A stretch of 64,000 nucleotides of DNA from Mycolicibacterium litorale (lineage in GTDB: Bacteria; Actinomycetota; Actinomycetes; Mycobacteriales; Mycobacteriaceae), in contig NZ_AP023287.1 in assembly GCF_014218295.1 (NCBI RefSeq), positions 2,728,001 through 2,792,000 on the forward strand. The letters run 5' to 3'. Below are positions 8,678 through 17,856 of this stretch, piece after piece; the first letter of the stretch is position 1, and each line of letters starts with the position of its first letter. Below the pieces are notes generated by a model. It searched no databases and was not told where the DNA came from. It saw only the letters and a list, made by a program, of their open reading frames with translations. A program made the position numbers and the translations under genes.

Positions 8678-11029
8678 ATGGCTCAACCCAACGACGTGAC
8701 GCGTCCTGTGCCCGTCCTGTTCACCAGCGAAGCGATCGTGCTGCCCGGCATGGTCGTGCCGATCGAACTGGACGACGCCGCACGGGCCGCCGTCGACGCA
8801 GCCCGCGCGACCGAATCGGGCGAGCTGCTCATCGCCCCCCGGCTGGGCGACCGCTACCCGACCTACGGCGTACTGGCGACGATCGTGCAGGTCGGCCGCA
8901 TCCCCGGCGGCAACGGCACCGCCGCCGTCGTGCGCGGGACGAACCGCGCCCACATCGGTGCCGGCGCCACCGGCCCCGGCACGGCGCTGTGGGTCTCGGT
9001 CGACGAAGTGCCCGAACCCGAGACCACCGACGAGACCCGCGCGCTCGCCGCGGAGTACAAGAAGCTGCTGCTGGCGATGCTGCAGCGCCGCGAGGCCTGG
9101 CAGATCATCGATTTCGTCAACCAGCTGACCGATCCGTCGGCGCTGGCCGACACCGCCGGCTACGCCTCGTACCTCACCCAGGTGCAGAAGCGGCAGCTGC
9201 TGGAGACCCCCGACGTCGCCGAGCGGCTGCGCGCGCTGATCGACTGGACCAACGACCACCTCGCGGAGGTCGAGGTCAACGACAAGATCGCCGAGGACGT
9301 GCGGGCCGGAATGGACAAGCAGCAGAAGGAGTTCCTGCTGCGCCAGCAGCTCGCCGCCATCCGCAAGGAACTCGGCGAATTGGGTCCCGACGGGACCGGA
9401 GAAGAGGCTGACTACCGGGCCCGCGTGGAGGCCGCCGACCTGCCCGACAAGGTGCGCGAGGCCGCGCTGCGCGAGGTCGGCAAGCTGGAGCGGTCCAGCG
9501 ACCAGAGCCCCGAGGGCGGCTGGATCCGCACCTGGCTGGACACCGTGCTCGACCTGCCGTGGAACAGCCGCACCGAGGACTCGACCGATCTGACCGCGGC
9601 CAGAGAGATCCTCGACGCCGACCACCACGGCCTCGACGACGTCAAGGACCGTATCGTCGAGTACCTGGCCGTGCGGGCGCGCCGTGCCCAGCGCGGACTG
9701 CAGGTCGTCGGCGGCCGCGGCTCCGGTGCCGTGATGGTGCTGGCCGGCCCGCCCGGTGTCGGCAAGACCTCGCTCGGTGAATCGGTCGCCCGCGCGCTGG
9801 GCCGCACGTTCGTGCGCGTCGCCCTCGGCGGTGTGCGCGACGAGGCCGAGATCCGCGGTCACCGCCGCACCTACGTCGGCGCGCTGCCCGGCCGCATCGT
9901 GCGTGCCATCGGCGAAGCGGGATCGATGAATCCCGTTGTGCTGCTTGACGAGATCGACAAGGTCGGCAGCGACTACCGGGGCGACCCGGCCGCCGCCCTG
10001 CTCGAGGTGCTCGACCCGGCGCAGAACCACACGTTCCGCGACCACTACCTCGATCTGGATCTCGACCTGTCCGACGTGGTGTTCCTGGCGACGGCCAACG
10101 TCATCGAGAACATCCCCCAGGCCCTGCTGGACCGGATGGAGCTGGTGCAGATCGACGGCTACACCTCCGACGACAAGGTCGCGATCGCCCGCGACTTCCT
10201 GCTGCCCCGGCAGCGGGAACGGGCGGCGCTCACCGCCGACGAGGTGACGGTGACCGACGCGGCGCTGCGCAAGATCGCCGCCGACTACACCCGCGAACCC
10301 GGTGTGCGGCAGTTCGAACGGCTGCTCGCCAAGGCGATGCGCAAGGCGGCGACCAAGTTGGCGGCCGGCGACGAGCCGATCACCATCGATGAGCCCGATC
10401 TCGTCGGCTACCTGGGCCGTCCGCGGTTCATGCCGGAGTCGGCCGAGCGCACCGCGGTGCCCGGCGTGGCGACCGGTCTGGCCGTGACCGGACTCGGGGG
10501 CGACGTGCTCTACATCGAGGCCGGATCGACTCCGTCTTCCTCGGGTGAGGGTGCCTTGCAGCTGACCGGTCAGCTGGGCGACGTGATGAAGGAGTCGGCG
10601 CAGATCGCGCTGTCCTACGTGCGTGCCCACGCCGAGCAGCTGGGCGTCGACCCCAAGGCGCTGGACCGGCGGATCCACGTGCACGTGCCCGCGGGAGCGG
10701 TCCCCAAGGACGGCCCGTCGGCCGGTGTGACGATGGTGACGGCACTGGTGTCGATGGCGACCGGGCGGCAGGTGCGCTCGGACGTCGGCATGACCGGTGA
10801 GGTCACGCTCAACGGTCGGGTGCTGCCCATCGGCGGGGTCAAGCAGAAACTGCTGGCCGCGCAGCGGGCGGGGTTGACGACGGTGTTCATCCCGCAGCGC
10901 AACGAGGCCGATCTCGACGACGTGCCCGACGACGTGCTCGACGCGCTCGAGGTCAAACCGATGACCGACGTCGCCGACATCGTCGCGCAGGCACTGGAGC
11001 CGTCGGCTTCGGTGGCGCAGGCCGCCTGA
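8678..11029 (+). CDS. lon: ATP-dependent protease Lon
   Basis: 783 residues, close to other mycobacterial Lon proteins. It degrades misfolded and short-lived proteins in the cytosol. The N-terminal substrate domain starts with [21 protein letters not shown] coiled-coil region (about 190-230, [20 protein letters not shown]) precedes the AAA+ module, with Walker [10 protein letters not shown] at about 357-365 and Walker [10 protein letters not shown]. The protease domain has Ser681 in DGPSAG and Lys724 in GGVKQK, the Ser-Lys dyad. The ATG at 8678 is chosen over an in-frame start 12 bp earlier because GGAGGA at 8669-8674 sits four bases upstream. M. tuberculosis lacks lon; fast-growing mycobacteria have it. 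Confidence 0.96.
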   Translation: MAQPNDVTRPVPVLFTSEAIVLPGMVVPIELDDAARAAVDAARATESGELLIAPRLGDRYPTYGVLATIVQVGRIPGGNGTAAVVRGTNRAHIGAGATGPGTALWVSVDEVPEPETTDETRALAAEYKKLLLAMLQRREAWQIIDFVNQLTDPSALADTAGYASYLTQVQKRQLLETPDVAERLRALIDWTNDHLAEVEVNDKIAEDVRAGMDKQQKEFLLRQQLAAIRKELGELGPDGTGEEADYRARVEAADLPDKVREAALREVGKLERSSDQSPEGGWIRTWLDTVLDLPWNSRTEDSTDLTAAREILDADHHGLDDVKDRIVEYLAVRARRAQRGLQVVGGRGSGAVMVLAGPPGVGKTSLGESVARALGRTFVRVALGGVRDEAEIRGHRRTYVGALPGRIVRAIGEAGSMNPVVLLDEIDKVGSDYRGDPAAALLEVLDPAQNHTFRDHYLDLDLDLSDVVFLATANVIENIPQALLDRMELVQIDGYTSDDKVAIARDFLLPRQRERAALTADEVTVTDAALRKIAADYTREPGVRQFERLLAKAMRKAATKLAAGDEPITIDEPDLVGYLGRPRFMPESAERTAVPGVATGLAVTGLGGDVLYIEAGSTPSSSGEGALQLTGQLGDVMKESAQIALSYVRAHAEQLGVDPKALDRRIHVHVPAGAVPKDGPSAGVTMVTALVSMATGRQVRSDVGMTGEVTLNGRVLPIGGVKQKLLAAQRAGLTTVFIPQRNEADLDDVPDDVLDALEVKPMTDVADIVAQALEPSASVAQAA

Positions 11030-11039
11030 CGGGTTGGAC

Positions 11040-11089
11040 ATTGCACTCAGGGTCGTGGTCCCCTCGCGGATCACGACCCTGAGTGCAAT
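11040..11089 (+). terminator. Intrinsic terminator of lon
   Basis: Perfect 18-bp arms (ATTGCACTCAGGGTCGTG and its complement) flank a 14-nt loop, starting 11 bp after the lon stop and followed by TTTCC. This is one of the strongest hairpins in the window. Confidence 0.8.
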
Positions 11090-11130
11090 TTCCGAGGAGA
11101 GAATCCGGCCGGTCGGGGTACTCCCCCGCC

Positions 11131-11319
11131 GTGAAATTCGTGCTCGAAGTGAACCTGCCCGAGGATGCCGACGTGAACGGGGAGATCGGCCGCATCCTGC
11201 GGTACTGGGGAGGGGCGATGAAGGACCTCACCGAACTCGAACCGGGCGACAAACAGGACATCTACGACTCGAACTACGCGCGTGTCGGCGACTGGCACGT
11301 CACCGCCGACACAGAATGA
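11131..11319 (+). CDS. Conserved-looking 62-residue protein, unknown function
   Basis: Begins at GTG 11131 (KFVLEVNLPEDADVNGEIGR). The frame is open further upstream but overlaps the lon terminator, so the later start is chosen. The protein is small, acidic and soluble, with a predicted helix (GEIGRILRYWGGAMKDL) and a C-terminal part ending DWHVTADTE. No motif of known function is seen. The TfoX-like gene starts 4 bp after its stop, indicating co-transcription with the small DNA-related genes downstream. Confidence 0.6.
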   Translation: MKFVLEVNLPEDADVNGEIGRILRYWGGAMKDLTELEPGDKQDIYDSNYARVGDWHVTADTE

Positions 11320-11323
11320 GGCG

Positions 11324-11668
11324 ATGGCCCACGACAAGCCCGACGTCGCCGAGCTCGCCGACCGCATCCGCGAGATTCTCTCCGCCGAGCGCGGAGTCGA
11401 CGAGAGGCGGATGTTCGGCGGGCTGGCCTTCCTGATCGACGGCCACATGGCCGTGGCGGCGAGCGGTCAGGGCGGCCTGATGGTGCGCGTGCCGCCCGAC
11501 GACACCGATGCGCTGCTGCGCCGCGACCACGTGGCACCGATGGTCATGGCCGGGCGCGAGCTCCGCGGCTGGGTGCGCGTCGCGGCCGACGGCGTGCGGA
11601 CGATGCGGCAGCTGCGCCCGTGGGTGCAGCGGGGCGTCGGCTACGCCCGCACCCTGCCGCCGAAGTGA
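11324..11668 (+). CDS. TfoX N-terminal domain protein
   Basis: 114 residues from the ATG at 11324. The pattern RIREILSAERGVDERRMFGGLAFLIDGHMAVAA followed by LMVRVPPDD and a C-terminal GWVRVAADGV matches the stand-alone TfoX/Sxy N-terminal domain (MFGG is the most typical element). In proteobacteria TfoX controls competence. Actinobacterial single-domain copies have no assigned role. It follows the 62-residue gene by 4 bp and precedes the glycosylase-like gene by 40 bp. Confidence 0.75.
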   Translation: MAHDKPDVAELADRIREILSAERGVDERRMFGGLAFLIDGHMAVAASGQGGLMVRVPPDDTDALLRRDHVAPMVMAGRELRGWVRVAADGVRTMRQLRPWVQRGVGYARTLPPK

Positions 11669-11708
11669 GGCCGGTTCACCCGCGCGCGGCCTGGGTAATG
11701 GGACAGCC

Positions 11709-12344
11709 ATGGCGAAGACGGAACCGGAAGACGTGGTTCGCCGCCTGCTCGACGAGGCCGGGACCACCTACGCCGACGAAGCCGGGATCCGGCTCGACGA
11801 CAAGCCGATGCCGCTGTTCCAGCTGCTGGTGTTGTGCATGCTGGCGAGCAAACCGATCGATGCGGGCATCGCCGTGCGGGCCGCCCGCGAACTGTTCTCC
11901 GAGAAGCTGCGCACACCGGATGCGGTGCTGGCCGCCGAGCGTCGGCAGATGATCGACGCCTTCGGCCGGGCGAGTTACGCCCGCTACGACGAGAGCTCGG
12001 CCACCCGGCTCACCGAGATGGCACAGACGGTGCGCGACACCTACGACGGCGACCTGCGACGGCTCGGCGAATCACACGATGTGGCGGCCGTCAAGCGACA
12101 TCTCAAGGAGTTCAAGGGCATCGGAGACACCGGTGCCGACATCTTCCTGCGCGAGATCCAGGACACCTGGACATGGGTGCGGCCCTATTTCGACGAGCGT
12201 GCCCGGACGACCGCCGAGGCGCTCGGATTGCCCGGTGACCCAGAGCATTTGCAGCGCCTCGCCGGTTCCCGCACGGCTGAACTCGCCGCCGCGTTGGTGC
12301 GCGCCGCACTCGACGACGACCTGTTGCAGCGGGTGCGCGGATGA
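11709..12344 (+). CDS. Endonuclease III-like HhH base-excision DNA repair protein
   Basis: 211 residues. The all-helical fold with a helix-hairpin-helix (LKEFKGIGDTGADIFLREI) and the preceding sequence FQLLVLCMLASKPIDAGIAVRAARELF resemble the Nth/MutY glycosylase superfamily. The catalytic Lys of true endonuclease III and the C-terminal four-cysteine iron-sulfur cluster are not seen, so enzymatic activity is uncertain. The last 4 bases overlap the ATG of the DUF72 gene (ATGA), implying translational coupling. Confidence 0.72.
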   Translation: MAKTEPEDVVRRLLDEAGTTYADEAGIRLDDKPMPLFQLLVLCMLASKPIDAGIAVRAARELFSEKLRTPDAVLAAERRQMIDAFGRASYARYDESSATRLTEMAQTVRDTYDGDLRRLGESHDVAAVKRHLKEFKGIGDTGADIFLREIQDTWTWVRPYFDERARTTAEALGLPGDPEHLQRLAGSRTAELAAALVRAALDDDLLQRVRG

Positions 12345-13075
12345 TCCGCATCGGCACATCCGGCTGGTCCTACGACCACTGGACCGGCGTGCTCTATCCG
12401 GAGCGCACGCCGGTGGCGAAACGGCTCGGCCTCTACGTCGCGGAGTTCGACACCGTCGAACTCAACGCCAGCTTCTACCGCTGGCCGCGCGATGCGACGT
12501 TCGAGGGCTGGCGGCAGCGGCTGCCCGAGGGGTTCACGATGTCGGTGAAGGCCCACCGCGGGCTCACCCACTACCGCCGGCTGACCAACCCGGAGCCGTG
12601 GGTGGAGCGCTTCGAACGGTGCTGGACCGCCCTCGGCGAGCGGCGCGAAGCCCTGCTCGTCCAGCTACACCCGGCCATCGAACGCGACGACGCCCTGCTG
12701 GACCACTTCCTGACGGTGATGCCCGACTGGATCCCCGTCGCCATGGAGCTGCGCCATCCCTCCTGGGACGATCCGGCGGTGTACGACTTGCTCGAACGCC
12801 ACCGCGCCGCCTATGTGATCATGAGCGGCGCCGGGCTGAAGTGTGTGCCACGGGCGACCGGAGATCTGGTGTACCTGCGCATGCACGGACCCAGCCAGGA
12901 CTCCCTCTACGCCGGGTCGTACCCCGACGATGCGCTGCAGCGCTGGGCGGACCGGATCGTGGAGTGGGACGCCGAGGGCCGCAGGGTCCTGGTCTACTTC
13001 AACAACGACCTCGGCGGGCACGCCGTCCACAACGCCCGCACGTTGCGTCAGCTGCTGGCGGCGCGCGTCGGGTGA
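12341..13075 (+). CDS. DUF72 family protein (TIM-barrel, YecE-like)
   Basis: 244 residues. It opens with MIRIGTSGWSYDHWTGVLYP and continues with DTVELNASFYRWP, TMSVKAHRGLTHYRRL and a late YLRMHGPSQDSLYAG, the signature blocks of DUF72. Members form a TIM barrel and often sit beside DNA-repair genes. No activity is established. The start overlaps the end of the HhH gene by 4 bp, which supports a shared role in nucleic-acid maintenance, but this is inference. Confidence 0.85.
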   Translation: MIRIGTSGWSYDHWTGVLYPERTPVAKRLGLYVAEFDTVELNASFYRWPRDATFEGWRQRLPEGFTMSVKAHRGLTHYRRLTNPEPWVERFERCWTALGERREALLVQLHPAIERDDALLDHFLTVMPDWIPVAMELRHPSWDDPAVYDLLERHRAAYVIMSGAGLKCVPRATGDLVYLRMHGPSQDSLYAGSYPDDALQRWADRIVEWDAEGRRVLVYFNNDLGGHAVHNARTLRQLLAARVG

Positions 13076-13123
13076 ACCCGCCCGGCGCCCCGCCGAGCGC
13101 GTGCGGCACGCTTGGACACCGAC

Positions 13124-13747
13124 ATGCGCGCATCGACTGTGATCCCGGCGGCACTCGCCGCGACGGTGCTGGCCGCCTGCACCGGCCCCACGGTGGTCAC
13201 CACCGAGGAATCCGGGCCGGCCGCGTCGGCGACGCCCACCGCACCGCCACCCCCGCCGCTGAACACGACCAACCTGGTCAACGCGTTCTCCTTCGGCGTG
13301 CCGGTCGACGGGTTCACCCAGTACTTCTTCACCACCCCGTCGGGGCGGTGGGAGTGCGGGATCGTGCCGCGGGTGCACGCCGGGTGCCAGGCGGCCGACG
13401 GTGCGGCACTCGGGATCGGCGGGGCTCCGGAGTTCGTGACCGACGCCGCAGGCGCGGAGGCCGAACCGACCGCGATCCTCGTCGGGCGCGACGGCGACCC
13501 CGCGTTCGTGGCGTTCGAGGACGCACCGTTCGCACCTCCCGAGGCGACCGCGTCCGTGCTGCAGTTCAACCAGGTGCTCGCGGTGGCGGGGTTCCGCTGC
13601 AACGTGCAGGAAGCGTCCGGTGTGTCGTGCCTGAGCGAACGCAGTGGGCGGGGCTTCACGTTCTCCGCCGACGGCTACGCACCCCAGTACACCGAAGTGC
13701 CCGCCGGGGCTCCCGTTCCGTCGCCCACGACGTCGTCTACGCGGTAG
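13124..13747 (+). CDS. Putative lipoprotein, unknown function
   Basis: 207 residues from the ATG at 13124; a TTG 12 bp earlier is possible but the ATG gives a compact signal peptide. Residues 1-19 form a lipoprotein signal with lipobox LAAC (Cys19). A Thr/Ala/Pro-rich linker (about 30-55) leads to a folded domain with two cysteine-containing segments, WECGIVPRVHAGCQ and FRCNVQEASGVSCL, likely two disulfides outside the membrane. The C-terminus is Pro/Ser/Thr-rich. Typical of mycobacterial secreted or cell-surface proteins of unknown function. It follows the DUF72 gene by 48 bp. Confidence 0.7.
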   Translation: MRASTVIPAALAATVLAACTGPTVVTTEESGPAASATPTAPPPPPLNTTNLVNAFSFGVPVDGFTQYFFTTPSGRWECGIVPRVHAGCQAADGAALGIGGAPEFVTDAAGAEAEPTAILVGRDGDPAFVAFEDAPFAPPEATASVLQFNQVLAVAGFRCNVQEASGVSCLSERSGRGFTFSADGYAPQYTEVPAGAPVPSPTTSSTR

Positions 13748-13906
13748 ACCCGCGGTGACCGGCTCCGCGACGGTTTCGCCGTGCTGCGGTTCACCGACGA
13801 GGAGGTGGTCGGCGGCCCCGCGCGCGTATTGGGCACTATCGAGGCATTGTTGAGTTCACGATGCTCCCGATCACAACCCTGAGATCAGGCAGAGAGGCAA
13901 CACCAC

Positions 13907-14530
13907 GTGACCGTGGCCCCCGACGAGCTGACCGGTACGGAACAGGCAGTGCTGCTGGTGCTGATGGCCGAATGCCGACCGGTGCCCAATCCCGAATTGA
14001 AGACGCTGGGCCCCGAGTTGAAGAAACCCAGCCGTGATCGGCTGCGGCGGCTGAACCTGATCGACGTCAAGGCGGGATCGCCGATGGTCCTCGATCTGAC
14101 CGACGACGGCTGGGCGGTGTGCCGAACGCTCTTCGATTCGGATGCCCCGCCGGGTGTCCGGGGCCAGAGCCGGGCGCTCTACACCCTGCTGAAGTCGCTC
14201 GGCCGGTACCTCGAGCGGGCCGACCTCGCCCCCGCCGACGTCTTCGCCTCACCGGCCGAACCCGAAGTCGGCGACGTGGCGGCCAGGGTGCGCCAGGCGT
14301 ACGCGCGGCTGGTGCGCAGCCCGGGTGGATGGCTGGGACTGGCCGCGCTGCGCGACGCTCTCGACGACGTACCCCGCGACGACCTGGACTCCGCGCTGGT
14401 CGCGCTCTACCAGCAGCCCGGCGTCAGCCTCATCCCGGAGGAGAACCAGAAGGCACTGACCGACGCCGACGACGCCGCCGCGGTACGGATCGGTGGTCAG
14501 CGCAAGCATCTGATCGCGATGGCGCTGTGA
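13907..14530 (+). CDS. Winged-helix-like small partner protein of the dual ATPase
   Basis: 207 residues from GTG at 13907. The N-terminal third (LTGTEQAVLLVLMAE, then PSRDRLRRLNLIDVKAGSPMVLDLTDDGWAVC) has the helix-helix-strand rhythm of a winged-helix domain, with the wing around KAGSPMVLDL. The rest is helical and ends in VRIGGQRKHLIAMAL. No enzymatic motif is seen. Its stop overlaps the ATG of the 1,054-residue ATPase by one base (TGATG), so the two proteins are made together. It may be the DNA- or partner-recognition subunit of that ATPase. Domain call is by eye; function unknown. Confidence 0.6.
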   Translation: MTVAPDELTGTEQAVLLVLMAECRPVPNPELKTLGPELKKPSRDRLRRLNLIDVKAGSPMVLDLTDDGWAVCRTLFDSDAPPGVRGQSRALYTLLKSLGRYLERADLAPADVFASPAEPEVGDVAARVRQAYARLVRSPGGWLGLAALRDALDDVPRDDLDSALVALYQQPGVSLIPEENQKALTDADDAAAVRIGGQRKHLIAMAL

Positions 14531-17500
14531 TGGATCCCCGGCGGCGCGAGGCATTGCGCGGTCTGCGGCTCAACTGGGCCATGACCCTCGACGACATCTG
14601 GCATCCCGGAGACTCGCACATCGGCGGTCTGCACGACGATGCGCTGGCCGAGGTACTGGCCGCGTTCGGTGACGCCGAAGCTCATCCCGATTCCAGTCCG
14701 CTCGGCGTGGTGATCCGGGGGCAGGCAGGCTCCGGCAAGACACACCTGCTCGGTCAGGTCCGTGAACGGGTGCAGAGCGACGGCGGCTTTTTCTTCATCG
14801 TCCAACTCCTCGACGCCACCAGTTTCTGGCAATCCACCCGCGGTGGAATCCTGGAAAGCCTCGGCCGCCCCGGCGCCGAGCGGGAGACACAGCTCAAGGA
14901 CCTGCTGTGGCGGCTGGCCTCGGTGGCGCACATCTCACGCGCCGCCCGCCGAGCGGTGATCGGCGACGAGGACATGACGCCCGAGACGCTCGACGATTTC
15001 GTCACCGCGCTGGCCAAGGTGCGCCGCGACACGGTGCGCGAGTGCCGTCACGCCCTTCGCGCGCTGGTACTGCTCGCCGCGACGGACATGCGATTGCAGG
15101 ACATCGGCGAGGCCTACCTCACCTCGACCGACACCTCGGCCGACGAGTTCGCCGGCGACGAACGCGCCAGGTGGGGCCTGCAGGCGCCGGGCCGGACCCC
15201 GCAGGAGACGGTGCGCGACCTCGCCCGCCTGACCGCACTGGCCGGCCCCGTCGTACTCGGCATAGACCAGATCGACACCCTGCTCGCACAGTCGGCCACC
15301 GCCACCGACGCGGTCGACGTCGGCGACAACCGCGACCTCGAACACGTCGCGCACGGGCTGATGAGCGTGCGGGAGACGATGCGCCGCACCGTCCCGGTGG
15401 TGGCGTGTCTGCCGAGTGTGTGGGAACTGATCCGCCAGCGTGCCGTGGCCTCCGTGGCGGACCGGTTCCGGGAGACCCGGGTGCTCGAAGGCCTTCCGAC
15501 CGCCGACGTCGGCCGGGCGATCCTCGAACGTCGATTCGCCGCCAGCTACCGGGCCTCCGGATTCACTCCCCCGTACCCGACCTGGCCGATCCAGCCGTCG
15601 GCGTTCGACGATGCGCCGCAGTTCACACCGCGCCTCCTGCTGCAGCGCGCGGACGCCCACAAGAACCTGTGCCTGCGCACCGACACCGTCGTCGAACTCG
15701 CCCATCTCAGCGACGACATCGCCGACGCCGCACAGCGGCAGCGGCCCGTCGAGACGCCGGCCGGCGCGGCCCCGGCCGGCGACGTGGACGAACTCGACCG
15801 CCGGTTCGCCGACTACCGGCGCAAGGCGGTCGCATCGGCGGCGTTGGACCCGGAGGGCGAGGACACCACGATGCCCGGTCTGCTGGCCGCCGGTCTCGAG
15901 GCGTGGATCACCGAACGCGCCGACGTCGAGCAGTCGTTCCGCACCGACCCGCCGCCGGGCAGCCGGGTCGTCCTCCATGCCCGGCTGCGACAGAGCCTCG
16001 ACGACGCCACCGACGACGAACGGCACTGGGCCTTTCGCGCGATCGCCCACAGCAACGCCGTCGCCGTCCAGAACCGTCTCCGAAAGGCATGGGACGCAAC
16101 GGGAATCGGATCGGACCCGGACAAGCGCCGGCTGGTTCTGCTGCGCAACACCCGCTGGCCGAGCGGCAAGAAGACCGCAGCCATGCTCGAGGAGCTGGAG
16201 GCCGCCGGCGGACGGACGTTGCCGATCACCGACGACGACCTCCGCACGTTGACGGCGCTGCGGGACATGATCGACGACAACCATCCGGATCTGCCGGGCT
16301 GGCTGCAGCGGCGGAGGCCCGCGCACGGTCTGGCACTGCTGCGGGAGGTGCTCGGCGAACTGAGCGGCGGAACGGCCACCCCGGCACCCGAACCGGTGCA
16401 GCCGGCGACCGTGGCCGAGCCGGCGGCGCCCGCGTACGCCGACGTGGCGGATGCGGCGGACGAGGTGCCGCTCGGCACCGACGCCGCGGACGAGACGCTG
16501 TCGGTGCGGCTGGCCGCGTTGCGCAAACACACCGCGATCTTCGCGGGGTCGGGTTCGGGCAAGACCGTGTTGATCCGGCGGCTGATCGAGGAATGCGCGC
16601 TGCGCGGCGTCTCCTCGATCGTCCTGGACCCCAACAATGACCTGTCCCGCCTCGGTGATCCGTGGCCCACACCTCCACCGGGCTGGAGCCCCTCGGACGA
16701 CGCCCGGGCCGCCCAGTACCTCGGCGGCACCGAGGTGGTGGTGTGGACACCGAGGAGGAACGCGGGACGGCCCCTGGCGTTCCAACCGCTGCCCGACTTC
16801 GCCGGTGTCCTCGACAGTTACGACGAATTCGAGGAGGCGGTGGACGCCGCGGTCAGCGCGCTGGAGCCGCGGGCGCTGATCGCGGGGAACACCGCGAAGG
16901 CCAACCAGTCGCGGGCAGTGCTGCGAGAGGCGTTGCGCCACTACGCGCGGGGCGCGGCACATGTCACGCTCAACGGGTTCATCGGCATGCTCGCCGACCT
17001 GCCCGAGGGTGTCTCGGAACTGCCGAAGGCGCCGAAACTCGCCGCTGAGATGTCGGCGAATCTGCATGCCGCGATGGTGAACGACCCGATGTTCGGCGGA
17101 CAGGGCACGCCCGTGGACCCGGGAGTGCTGCTGACCCCGTCCGATGGCAGGCGGGCCCGGGTGTCGGTGATCAGCATGGTGGGGCTGACCAACGATCAGC
17201 AGCGCGAGGGATTCGTCAACCAGCTGCAGATGGCGCTGTTCTCCTGGATCAAGCGCAACCCCGCCGCCGACCGTCCGCTCGGCGGGCTGCTGGTGATGGA
17301 CGAGGCGCAGAACTTCGCCCCGTCGGATCGCTACACCGCCTGCACCAGAAGCACCTTGGCGTTGGTGTCACAGGCACGCAAGTACGGCCTCGGACTGGTG
17401 TTCGCCACGCAGTCGCCGCGGGGTCTGCACAACTTCGTCCCGGGTAATGCCGCCACACAGTTCTACGGTCTACTCAACGCGCCCGCCCAGATCACCGTGG

Positions 17501-17694
17501 CCCGGGAGATGGCCCGGGCCAAGGGCGGTGACGTGCCCGACATCAGCAAGCTGCGCGCAGGCAACTTCTACGTCGCACTGGAAGGCAATGCCTTCCACCG
17601 GATCCGGGCGCCGTGGTGCCTGTCCCACCATCCGGCCAGCCCGCCCACGACCGAAGAGGTGCTCGAACTGTCCCGGCGGCCGACCCACCGCTGA
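14530..17694 (+). CDS. Large dual P-loop ATPase: AAA/STAND-like N-half fused to HerA/FtsK-like C-half
   Basis: 1,054 residues from the ATG that overlaps the previous stop. N-half: Walker A GQAGSGKT (64-71) and a Walker B-like VVLGIDQID (about 240-248, with Gln in place of the usual Glu), followed by VPVVACLPSVWELI, resembling an AAA/ORC-type module. A long helical middle (about 400-630) has no motif I know. C-half: Walker A AGSGSGKT (672-679), VLDPNNDLS, Walker B LLVMDEAQNF (about 921-926), then LGLVFATQSPRGL, the pattern of HerA/DUF87 DNA-pumping ATPases. No nuclease or NurA partner is adjacent. Possible roles are DNA translocation, genome maintenance or phage defence; none is proven. Confidence 0.72.
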   Translation: MDPRRREALRGLRLNWAMTLDDIWHPGDSHIGGLHDDALAEVLAAFGDAEAHPDSSPLGVVIRGQAGSGKTHLLGQVRERVQSDGGFFFIVQLLDATSFWQSTRGGILESLGRPGAERETQLKDLLWRLASVAHISRAARRAVIGDEDMTPETLDDFVTALAKVRRDTVRECRHALRALVLLAATDMRLQDIGEAYLTSTDTSADEFAGDERARWGLQAPGRTPQETVRDLARLTALAGPVVLGIDQIDTLLAQSATATDAVDVGDNRDLEHVAHGLMSVRETMRRTVPVVACLPSVWELIRQRAVASVADRFRETRVLEGLPTADVGRAILERRFAASYRASGFTPPYPTWPIQPSAFDDAPQFTPRLLLQRADAHKNLCLRTDTVVELAHLSDDIADAAQRQRPVETPAGAAPAGDVDELDRRFADYRRKAVASAALDPEGEDTTMPGLLAAGLEAWITERADVEQSFRTDPPPGSRVVLHARLRQSLDDATDDERHWAFRAIAHSNAVAVQNRLRKAWDATGIGSDPDKRRLVLLRNTRWPSGKKTAAMLEELEAAGGRTLPITDDDLRTLTALRDMIDDNHPDLPGWLQRRRPAHGLALLREVLGELSGGTATPAPEPVQPATVAEPAAPAYADVADAADEVPLGTDAADETLSVRLAALRKHTAIFAGSGSGKTVLIRRLIEECALRGVSSIVLDPNNDLSRLGDPWPTPPPGWSPSDDARAAQYLGGTEVVVWTPRRNAGRPLAFQPLPDFAGVLDSYDEFEEAVDAAVSALEPRALIAGNTAKANQSRAVLREALRHYARGAAHVTLNGFIGMLADLPEGVSELPKAPKLAAEMSANLHAAMVNDPMFGGQGTPVDPGVLLTPSDGRRARVSVISMVGLTNDQQREGFVNQLQMALFSWIKRNPAADRPLGGLLVMDEAQNFAPSDRYTACTRSTLALVSQARKYGLGLVFATQSPRGLHNFVPGNAATQFYGLLNAPAQITVAREMARAKGGDVPDISKLRAGNFYVALEGNAFHRIRAPWCLSHHPASPPTTEEVLELSRRPTHR

Positions 17695-17756
17695 GGTCTC
17701 GCACCGAGTGTGCGGCCACTGCGAGGGATCGGCCGGATCCTCGCAGTATCTTCAGA

Positions 17757-17807
17757 TTCGACATCTTCCCATTCGACATCTTCCCATTCGACATCTTCCC
17801 ATTCGAC
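17757..17807. repeat. 15-bp tandem repeat, three full copies plus 6 bp
   Basis: The unit TTCGACATCTTCCCA is repeated exactly three times and followed by TTCGAC. It sits between the stop of the ATPase gene and a strong hairpin. Copies are identical, so the array is recent and could vary in copy number. It is not a CRISPR: the units are short and directly abutting. Confidence 0.9.
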
Positions 17808-17809
17808 GA

Positions 17810-17842
17810 AGAGCGGGCCCGGTCGATGACCGGGCCCGCTCT
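17810..17842. terminator. Bidirectional terminator between the ATPase gene and the binding-protein operon
   Basis: Perfect 15-bp arms, AGAGCGGGCCCGGTC and GACCGGGCCCGCTCT, with a 3-nt loop GAT. It lies between two convergent genes, 116 bp after the plus-strand stop and 15 bp after the minus-strand stop at 17857. There is no U-tract on either side, as is usual in this GC-rich genome. Confidence 0.75.
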
Positions 17843-17856
17843 GTCGGAGACGTACG

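Noticed and set aside
8498..11074. 858-codon open frame antisense to lon
   Set aside because: Low-complexity product, no start signal, and full overlap with an unambiguous Lon protease.
14935..17067. 710-codon minus-strand frame opposite the dual ATPase
   Set aside because: Opposes two P-loops and a HerA signature on the plus strand; its own translation has no motif.
17757..17807. Possible CRISPR array
   Set aside because: Units are 15 bp, abutting and without spacers; no cas gene nearby.
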